Part shown: positions 1 through 5,954 of the stretch, in pieces
Numbering within the stretch: position 1 is the first letter of the stretch
Layout: each line of letters starts with the position of its first letter
Source: Methanosarcinales archaeon
GTDB lineage: Archaea; Halobacteriota; Methanosarcinia; Methanosarcinales; Methanogasteraceae
NCBI GenBank assembly: GCA_030672345.1
Contig: DAOVGO010000045.1
Location: 1 to 16,014 of the forward strand
DNA length: 16,014 nucleotides
Direction of reading: 5' to 3'
Made by a program: the position numbers and the translations under genes
Notes under the pieces: generated by a model
Seen by the model: only the letters and a program-made list of their open reading frames with translations
What the model was told of the DNA's origin: nothing
The model's database searches: none

Positions 1-575
1 CATGATAGTGTTTTATGTACCTGAGTAGTTACAAAAATACTATCAATTCTTATTGATTTAGAATGTTCATGCTCAAAATCTATTGCTTCAAAATTATATT
101 CATATTTTTTTCCATCTATCTCACAGATTACAGGAATTTCAATATCACATGCTCTTAGAAATGTGTGCCCATGTATGTGTGAATACGGCGATAGTATTAC
201 CACACCTGCATTAACATCATCTAAATCATAATATGTGTGATGTCGATGCATTCCTTCCAGACAAACCGGTCCTGTATATTTTTCCGTTTTTCCTGTAAAT
301 CTATTAAAAATCATATCATTTTTAAAGTGTTCATAATAGTATTTATTAGCTACCATTTTAGCTTGTTCTTTATTCCTTAAATACCATAACTGTCGGACTG
401 CTTTGTGTCTTTCGGTTTTTTCGGTGTAATATTTTTTATTACAGATTTTTATGTGCTCTTGATTTTTCAAATACCATTCATTATTCTTAATTTTCGCACC
501 CTTTTGAGTGCATTCTCCACAATATTTGCGCTGTTTACCTGTGAGTTCAGTGTTACAAATTATACAATTTTTCAT
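1..575 (-). CDS. Zinc-ribbon, HNH-like protein, C-terminus cut by window edge
   Basis: An open frame of 191 codons reads from ATG at 575 to the window edge without a stop, so the C-terminus is missing. The N-terminus carries a zinc-knuckle pattern with Cys at residues 4, 7, 19 and 22. A basic, Tyr/Lys-rich helical middle follows. Residues 106-139 are His-rich (HRHH at 110-113, then SPYSHIHGH at 129-137), with spacing reminiscent of an HNH nuclease fold, although a canonical HNH is not clear. The start is well supported: AGGAGGT lies 9 nt upstream. The gene follows the 66-aa zinc-ribbon gene by 45 bp on the same strand, so the two are probably co-transcribed. Its AT-rich codons (AAA, AAT, TAT, TTT) differ sharply from the genes beyond 1.2 kb, pointing to a virus, plasmid or other mobile element. 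The function is unknown; a DNA-binding or homing-nuclease-like role is inference. Confidence 0.7.
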   Translation of the reverse strand, partial: MKNCIICNTELTGKQRKYCGECTQKGAKIKNNEWYLKNQEHIKICNKKYYTEKTERHKAVRQLWYLRNKEQAKMVANKYYYEHFKNDMIFNRFTGKTEKYTGPVCLEGMHRHHTYYDLDDVNAGVVILSPYSHIHGHTFLRACDIEIPVICEIDGKKYEYNFEAIDFEHEHSKSIRIDSIFVTTQVHKTLS

Positions 576-584
576 TTTTATCGA

Positions 585-592
585 ACCTCCTT
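585..592 (-). promoter_or_regulatory. Strong Shine-Dalgarno site for the zinc-ribbon/HNH-like gene
   Basis: AAGGAGGT on the minus strand lies 9 nt upstream of the ATG at 575. This near-perfect match to the anti-SD sequence fixes the start. Most larger genes in this window lack so strong a site, which suggests different ancestry. Confidence 0.75.
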
Positions 593-620
593 TTTATGTA
601 AGAGTTCTTTACTCTTAATA

Positions 621-821
621 TCATAATTTATTTTTTTTCCAATGTAATTTCTTTGAACATGCCATACATCTATGATCTTTAGCAATATTGATTGAAAAAA
701 ATCTTACAGGGCGATTTTTCCCACAATCTGGGCATGTTACAATTATAAATCTACCACTACCGGGTGCACGGAATCTGGTTTCGTATCCATATTCGGCTAA
801 TGTTTTTTCTTCATTATACAT
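621..821 (-). CDS. Small zinc-ribbon protein (66 aa)
   Basis: This 66-residue protein has two CxxC pairs, CPDC at 30-33 and CMAC at 52-55, separated by 18 residues, as expected for a four-Cys zinc ribbon. The C-terminus is Lys-rich (KKLHWKKNKL). AAGGAG lies 8 nt upstream of the ATG. It is the first gene of a minus-strand pair; the zinc-ribbon/HNH-like gene starts 45 bp downstream. Base composition is AT-rich like its partner. Small zinc-ribbon proteins of this kind are common in archaeal viruses and plasmids, where they bind nucleic acid or proteins, but the sequence alone does not identify a family. The coding call is supported by the SD site, the cysteine pattern and the neighbour; the function is unknown. 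Confidence 0.7.
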   Translation of the reverse strand: MYNEEKTLAEYGYETRFRAPGSGRFIIVTCPDCGKNRPVRFFSINIAKDHRCMACSKKLHWKKNKL

Positions 822-829
822 TTTTATTT

Positions 830-835
830 CTCCTT
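830..835 (-). promoter_or_regulatory. Shine-Dalgarno site for the 66-aa zinc-ribbon gene
   Basis: AAGGAG on the minus strand lies 8 nt before the ATG at 821 and supports that start. Confidence 0.65.
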
Positions 836-840
836 AGTAA

Positions 841-1229
841 GTCTTGTTCTTTCTCAATATACAATTATTGTTTAATTTGATTACTGTTTTAAATAAAAAT
901 CTAATATGCTGTTAATTCTTGAATAAATGGCTCTCTACTACGTAAAATACATGATCGTGGACATGTTTTACATATTTATGGCATAAAACCACCCACAAAA
1001 ACACACTTTTCTGAAATGATAATGCTGCAATATATATTTGACCAGAGGCGAAAATGAAAGAATTTTAAAAAAAAGAGGTAGAAAACAATGCAAGAAGTAA
1101 GTCCGCGAAGAGTTTTGGCAATAGTACAAACAATACATATAACACCGGCGAAATCCCGGCACAGCACCGACATCAGATCGCCAGCCATGCCACACAAGAC
1201 TTATGTAATTACACGATTCATGATATTTC
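841..1229. other. Non-coding junction between AT-rich element and GC-richer chromosome
   Basis: I see no convincing gene here. The left part (841-1085) is AT-rich like the minus-strand pair. From about 1100 the sequence is GC-richer and resembles the downstream operon. An imperfect hairpin pairs GTAAAATACATG (942-953) with CATGTTTTAC (962-971) around an 8-nt loop, with a 2-nt bulge. A TATA-like box at 1031-1039 and an AGAGGT followed by ATG at 1088 form an apparent expression signal. The frame they open (to 1339) does not look like a protein and overlaps the PKD gene. Confidence 0.5.
1031..1039 (+). promoter_or_regulatory. TATA-like box upstream of the PKD/HEAT operon
   Basis: TATATATTT is a plausible archaeal TATA element. 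It would place a transcript start near 1060 and give the PKD gene a leader of about 170 nt. It could instead have served the AT-rich element. This is inferred from sequence only. Confidence 0.3.
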
Positions 1230-3812
1230 ATGGTCAAGATGCTGCGGCGACGCAGAAATTATGTTATGGCGCTTGCATGTATATCGTTGCTACTGCTCGG
1301 AGGGTGCGCATCGGCTCAGCCGGTCGCGAAGGCAGGTGAGGATCAGCATGTCTCATCAGGCACCTCGGTCACGCTTGATGGCTCAGACTCGACCGACTCG
1401 ACTGGCGGCGACAATCTGACATACAGATGGACAGAAGGGAGCACCGTGTTAAGCGAGGATGGTGTGTTCAGTTACGTCTTTTCAGCCGGCACGCACACGA
1501 TCACGCTCAATGTGACTGACGATACCGGCACCGATAACGATACTGTTGTTGTACGTGTGAACCCGCCCCCGGTTGCAAGTGCGGGTAGCGATCAGGTCGT
1601 ATCGCCGGGCACAAGTGTCAGGCTTGATGCATCAGGATCATCGGGCAGCAGCATATCGTACGTCTGGAATGAGGACGGGGTGAACATCAGCACCAAGAGA
1701 TCATTTCGCAAAACATACAGTGCCGGGAGACACGAGATCACCCTGACCGTGACCGATGATCTCGGCGAGCGGGATTATGACACCGTGTTTGTGGTGGTCA
1801 ACCGCGCACCCGTGGCAGATGCAGGACCTGACCGGACAGTCACCGAAGATGCCACGATTCATTTCGACGGGTCCAATTCCAGTGACCCTGATGGCGATTC
1901 GATCTCATATCGGTGGAAGGAGGACGGCGGCGGCGTCCTGAATGCGGCACCGTCCTTTGATATGACGTTCCCCTGCGGCACACACCGCATCATGCTGGAG
2001 GTGACCGATGTGTACGGGGCGGTTTCCGCTCCCGATTACGTGGTGATCGATGTCATTCCGGTGGATCAGAAGCCTCCCGTAGCCGAGGCAGGACCTGATC
2101 AGACCGTGCTTGTCGGGACCAATGTGACGCTTGATGCATCAGGCTCGTATGACTCTGACGGCACGATCACAAAGTATGAATGGATCGAGGCTGATGCCAA
2201 CGCCACATTATGCGAGTCTGTGTCATTCGAGCACCTGTTTTCGCGAGGCGTGCATCGCATCATGCTCACGGTGACCGACGACGATGGCGCATCGGCAACA
2301 GACGAGGTTGTCGTCACGGTTCGAACGAGCATGGACATGCCAGAGGCAGATGCCGGCACGGATGAGCGCGTGTCGCGGGAGGGGAGCGAGGTGCTGCTCG
2401 ATGCATCCCTCTCAAGCGGCGAAAACCTGACATACCGGTGGATCGAGAACGGCACACTCCTATCAGAGGAACCGATCTTCGGTCATCTCTTTGATCTGGG
2501 CACGCATACGGTCACGCTGGTCGTGACCGACGATTACGGATCCACAGACACCGATGAGACCACCGTCACCATCATCACGAGAGGCGTGGCTGGAAATACG
2601 CACGCGACGCCGAATAATCAAAAACCCGGTGGAGGGCTTCTCCAGTACGCAGCAGCGCTCGTTCTGGTGCTGGCGATCGCTGGTATCGCCATCGTTTTCA
2701 TGCGCAAAAGATCGCCACAACAGGAATCGTCTTACGGATCGCTCACCGGGTTGTCAGGGGGACAAAAGCCAGATAAACAGCCCGAAAAACAAAAACAACC
2801 AAAAAAACAATCAAAAAAAGATTCCAAAAAACAATCCGAGAAACGCCCGTCTTCAAAGCCGAAATCGAAATCAAAGACGGAGGTCGATGATACAACGATC
2901 GATGATAAACCCGGCATCAAAGCCGCTGCACCTGAACCGGGTCTGGATCTGAGCGTAAAGGTGCTCGATGAACTAACAAAAACGCCGATTCCCGGCGCGA
3001 TCGTCCATATAGGGCCAAAGACGCTCAAGACTGGCGATGACGGGATTGCGACATTTGCTGTGAGCAGCGGTGAGCATACAATCGATGCCCGCGGCATCCC
3101 GAATATCTATGACGGCGCAACCGCTTCGGTTTCTGCGGACAGCGGGACTGTGACACTGCTGCTATCATCGGTGGTCCGCCCTGATCACGAGCAGGATGCG
3201 AGACTGCGTTCTATCAGGCAAGCATTCGAGAATCGTTACCGCGAGGTCTCTGGTTACGACCGCTGCATCCCAGGATTCTACCGGAGCATGGTTCAGCGGC
3301 AGATCGACTATGTGCGCGGAGTGGCGGCGGTTCATTTCATACGCGGGAAAAATACGCCGAAAGAGGTGTCTGATCGGTTAATATCGATCATCGAGGAGGC
3401 CTCTGCCAGGATATCTGAGACGATGGTCTCCAAACGAAATATCGATCTGTATGCCACCGGCGCATCAGGCACCGGCGCCGGGAGCGCACCGGTCTGCGCT
3501 GCAAGCCAGATCAGCCATGACTTGCTCGCTGATCTGATATCGGACCCGCCGGGATTCGTATCGTCCGAATACCCGAATGTGCAGCAGACATTATCCGAAA
3601 TCGACAATGAAATTACGTCAAAGACGAAGAACATGAGTATACTCCCGGTTACAGGGATATGGGCGATCGCAAAGGACCTGCTTTCAGATCAATCCGGAGA
3701 TGATCTTGATCGGGCGTTGCGAGTGCTGATTGCAGAGGTTCTGTTGAAACATGCAAGAGAGATGTATGAAAATCCCGAAATCGTGAAACGTATGGAATCA
3801 GGGGTACTATGA
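1230..3812 (+). CDS. Five-PKD-repeat type I membrane protein with cytoplasmic C-terminal domain
   Basis: This 860-aa surface-anchored protein begins with an Arg-rich signal peptide and a lipobox-like LGGC ending at Cys26 (or cleavage after ASA at 27-29). Five PKD repeats follow at about 31-110, 114-190, 194-276, 283-365 and 371-448. Each starts near PVADAGPD and ends with a VTDD/VTDV motif. A membrane helix lies at about 470-490, then a Lys/Gln-rich linker (512-550). Next is a small beta domain resembling carboxypeptidase-regulatory/Ig-like folds (571-648), then a helical C-domain (656-860) that recurs in the next gene. PKD repeats usually mediate extracellular adhesion or protein contacts. 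The start at 1230 is preferred, with ATG at 1239 an alternative; neither has a clear SD. The gene overlaps the next by 4 bp (ATGA). I infer that the PKD array faces outside and the shared C-domain faces the cytoplasm. The specific function is unknown. Confidence 0.9.
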   Translation: MVKMLRRRRNYVMALACISLLLLGGCASAQPVAKAGEDQHVSSGTSVTLDGSDSTDSTGGDNLTYRWTEGSTVLSEDGVFSYVFSAGTHTITLNVTDDTGTDNDTVVVRVNPPPVASAGSDQVVSPGTSVRLDASGSSGSSISYVWNEDGVNISTKRSFRKTYSAGRHEITLTVTDDLGERDYDTVFVVVNRAPVADAGPDRTVTEDATIHFDGSNSSDPDGDSISYRWKEDGGGVLNAAPSFDMTFPCGTHRIMLEVTDVYGAVSAPDYVVIDVIPVDQKPPVAEAGPDQTVLVGTNVTLDASGSYDSDGTITKYEWIEADANATLCESVSFEHLFSRGVHRIMLTVTDDDGASATDEVVVTVRTSMDMPEADAGTDERVSREGSEVLLDASLSSGENLTYRWIENGTLLSEEPIFGHLFDLGTHTVTLVVTDDYGSTDTDETTVTIITRGVAGNTHATPNNQKPGGGLLQYAAALVLVLAIAGIAIVFMRKRSPQQESSYGSLTGLSGGQKPDKQPEKQKQPKKQSKKDSKKQSEKRPSSKPKSKSKTEVDDTTIDDKPGIKAAAPEPGLDLSVKVLDELTKTPIPGAIVHIGPKTLKTGDDGIATFAVSSGEHTIDARGIPNIYDGATASVSADSGTVTLLLSSVVRPDHEQDARLRSIRQAFENRYREVSGYDRCIPGFYRSMVQRQIDYVRGVAAVHFIRGKNTPKEVSDRLISIIEEASARISETMVSKRNIDLYATGASGTGAGSAPVCAASQISHDLLADLISDPPGFVSSEYPNVQQTLSEIDNEITSKTKNMSILPVTGIWAIAKDLLSDQSGDDLDRALRVLIAEVLLKHAREMYENPEIVKRMESGVL

Positions 3813-5716
3813 ACGGTTTTAGGTCTGTTAGATCCATATCGGTTGTTTTTCCTGCGGCTGCACGGGTTGCGCCTGTATTGCTTGCATTGCTTGTATTGCT
3901 TGCACTGTTTGTTCTGCCATGCGCGGGTGAAGCCAACAGCACCAGCACCAGCACCGACGAAAACGCAGTCATAACGGCTGCGGATGCCGAACGAGTGCTG
4001 CTCGATTACTCGCTCGATACGATCGATGTGGTCTCGATGGCTGCGGAAAATTATTATGTTGTCGCGTATAAAAACGTCGTCTGCGGGAGGGGGATCGTAG
4101 TCTTCACATCTGACGGCGCTGTGGTGGATGATGCATCGACTGTCGAGAGTGTCGTTGAGGCGGTTGCATGGAGGCAGGCAGCAGATCGGCTAACCATCGA
4201 GGATATCGATGCCATCAAGGCACTTGTGGGCTCGCCGCAGATAATTGAGACAAACCGAATCAACCTGATCACATCATGCGACTCGCTTGCCGTGCTCGGA
4301 AATGACCTCAATCAGTCAGATACCACTGATTATGGGGTGGCTTCTGCTTTTGCAGAGCGTGTTATGAGCGTGGATCAAAATATGGTGGATATATCGAACG
4401 GAACCGAATTTTTCCTGAAAGATCTGACAGAACAGGAGAAAATAGTTGCTGGTGTTGCAGAAAATGCAAACCGCACCAGAAAATCGCTGTACAAGAACTG
4501 GGAAGGGAGACAACATGCCCAGACACGGGTTCTTCTGACGCTTGTCTTGATTGCAGTCATAATAGTGGTTGCGGCAGCGTTGATACTTACAAGATCAAAG
4601 AAAAAAGACTTCTCCATAAAAAAACGTGCATATACGCTTGTTGGCAAGAAAAAAGATAACCTCATCGATCAGTTGCACAGTCAGGATGCTGACGAGCGTG
4701 CAAGGTCCGCCCTGATGGCTGGCGCATCCGCAGACCTCAATGAATCGGTCATCCCGCATATAATTGTGCTGCTCGACGATCCTGACGAACGTGTCCGTGC
4801 TAACGCCGCTCAATCGATCAGGCGCATCGGACAGAGGGACAAAAGCCTTGTGCAGTTTGCAAAAGACCCGCTTAAGCGCCATCTCGATGATCCGAGCGGC
4901 AAGGTGCGAGATGCTGTGAGTCAGGCGTATCAGGCGGTCTGGGGCAATCTGCCGTCTGCGGCAGAGAAGGTGGCTGAAGCGGTCAAACCGACTGAAGCGA
5001 CCGAAGCAGCGGTGGAGCAGGTCGAAGCGGTTGGAAAGGCAGAAGAGACTAAAGAGACCGAAACCCCATCCACAGAACCGGAAGAGCCTGTAACAAAGGT
5101 GATGGCGGCAAAGGCGGCATTGACCGATGCACAGCAGAAGCGCCTCCATGAACTGAGGCAATCGGTGAATCAGTTGATAAACAACCTTCCGGCGGGTTGC
5201 GATCTCTGCATCCCGTACTATCTGCGGGGCATCTGCACCACAATCACTGATATGGTCGAACATGCGCATAAGGGGGATTGCGACGCAATCGACGAGATGA
5301 TCGACGCAGCCGGGAACGTGTGCGCTTACATCACCGATCTGGCTGAGAATGGCAGATTCATCGATATCTGCATCTCAAGTAACATGGGCGCGTTCGATGA
5401 CACCGGATTCGTACCCGGAGTCGAGGAATATCAGGACCGGCTGGATGCCCTGATCAGCGATCCTGTACGCTTTGTCGATTCGTTGCACGTCGAAGAAGAA
5501 CTCTGGGAACTTGATAGCACAATCACGAGAAAGATGAGCGAACTTGCGATCATACCGATCTCTGGGTTGTGGAAGGTATCAAAAAACATTTTTGATGATG
5601 CGGCTGATGAATCCGGGATCAAGCGTGCGTTCTTAATCCTGATAGCGGCGATCATCCTCCAGAGGACACGCGGAATGATGGAAAATCCGGAGATCGTACG
5701 CAGGCTGCGGTTGTAG
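3809..5716 (+). CDS. Type I membrane protein with cytoplasmic HEAT repeats and the shared C-terminal domain
   Basis: This 635-aa protein has an N-terminal signal sequence of about 40 residues. Its Leu/Val core is encoded by a near-perfect 18-bp direct repeat around 3876-3911. An extracytoplasmic region (about 41-238) contains no fold I recognise. A membrane helix spans about 240-261, followed by a KKK stop-transfer patch. About three HEAT/PBS-lyase-type helical repeats (283-378) include LDDPDERVRANAAQSI and LDDPSGKVRDAV, and an acidic Glu/Thr-rich linker (385-430) comes next. The C-domain (440-635) matches that of the upstream PKD protein, including CIPxxxR, LISDPxxFV, I(L/I)P(V/I)(T/S)G(I/L)W and ENPEIV(K/R)R. 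The start overlaps the PKD stop by 4 bp, so the two are probably translationally coupled. HEAT repeats usually act as protein-binding scaffolds. A role as partner or signalling subunit of the PKD protein is inference. Confidence 0.88.
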   Translation: MNGFRSVRSISVVFPAAARVAPVLLALLVLLALFVLPCAGEANSTSTSTDENAVITAADAERVLLDYSLDTIDVVSMAAENYYVVAYKNVVCGRGIVVFTSDGAVVDDASTVESVVEAVAWRQAADRLTIEDIDAIKALVGSPQIIETNRINLITSCDSLAVLGNDLNQSDTTDYGVASAFAERVMSVDQNMVDISNGTEFFLKDLTEQEKIVAGVAENANRTRKSLYKNWEGRQHAQTRVLLTLVLIAVIIVVAAALILTRSKKKDFSIKKRAYTLVGKKKDNLIDQLHSQDADERARSALMAGASADLNESVIPHIIVLLDDPDERVRANAAQSIRRIGQRDKSLVQFAKDPLKRHLDDPSGKVRDAVSQAYQAVWGNLPSAAEKVAEAVKPTEATEAAVEQVEAVGKAEETKETETPSTEPEEPVTKVMAAKAALTDAQQKRLHELRQSVNQLINNLPAGCDLCIPYYLRGICTTITDMVEHAHKGDCDAIDEMIDAAGNVCAYITDLAENGRFIDICISSNMGAFDDTGFVPGVEEYQDRLDALISDPVRFVDSLHVEEELWELDSTITRKMSELAIIPISGLWKVSKNIFDDAADESGIKRAFLILIAAIILQRTRGMMENPEIVRRLRL

Positions 5717-5954
5717 GGGGGTTTTCGAACGAACGGGGGGGTACGTGGTCAAATGAGTTGTGGATAAAACTTTGTGCCATCGGTGGCTAATCCTCCGGCA
5801 AAGATGCGATTTTTTGTGAAAAATCGATCATGAGGTGCGAATACCCTCCTTACGACCAGAGAATCACCCGGGTTGGCTGGGCTTGGAAGATACCTGTGGA
5901 TCCTGGCGCCGTGGCAACACCTTTACAATTCCCGGACACATAGAACACACACTC
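5717..5954. other. Non-coding gap between the HEAT and VWA genes
   Basis: If the VWA gene starts at ATG 5955, this 238-bp gap is non-coding. It holds a G-rich stretch just after the HEAT stop and one hairpin (5807-5826). I see no clear TATA box. The gap suggests the VWA gene may have its own transcript even though it is co-oriented with the PKD/HEAT pair. Confidence 0.45.
5807..5826. terminator. T-rich hairpin, possible terminator or operator
   Basis: CGATTTTT pairs perfectly with AAAAATCG around a TGTG loop (8-bp stem, 4-nt loop), and six Ts run through the left arm. A T-run 3' of the HEAT gene fits archaeal termination. A regulator site for the VWA gene is equally possible. Confidence 0.3.

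Noticed and set aside
968..1237. 89- and 73-codon minus-strand frames rich in Phe, Cys and Tyr
   Set aside because: They look like translated AT-rich non-coding DNA; no start signal and no domain.
1088..1339. 83-codon plus frame with an SD-like site and TATA-like box
   Set aside because: The peptide has no protein-like pattern, it overlaps the PKD signal peptide in another frame, and composition changes inside it. Kept only as a junction finding.
4595..5269. 224-codon minus-strand frame
   Set aside because: It is fully antisense to the HEAT protein gene, whose domains are clear; the long frame is a by-product of codon bias.
5835..5954. GTG-initiated N-terminal extension of the VWA protein
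   Set aside because: The extension is not hydrophobic or family-like, while ATG 5955 gives the typical BatA-like N-terminus.
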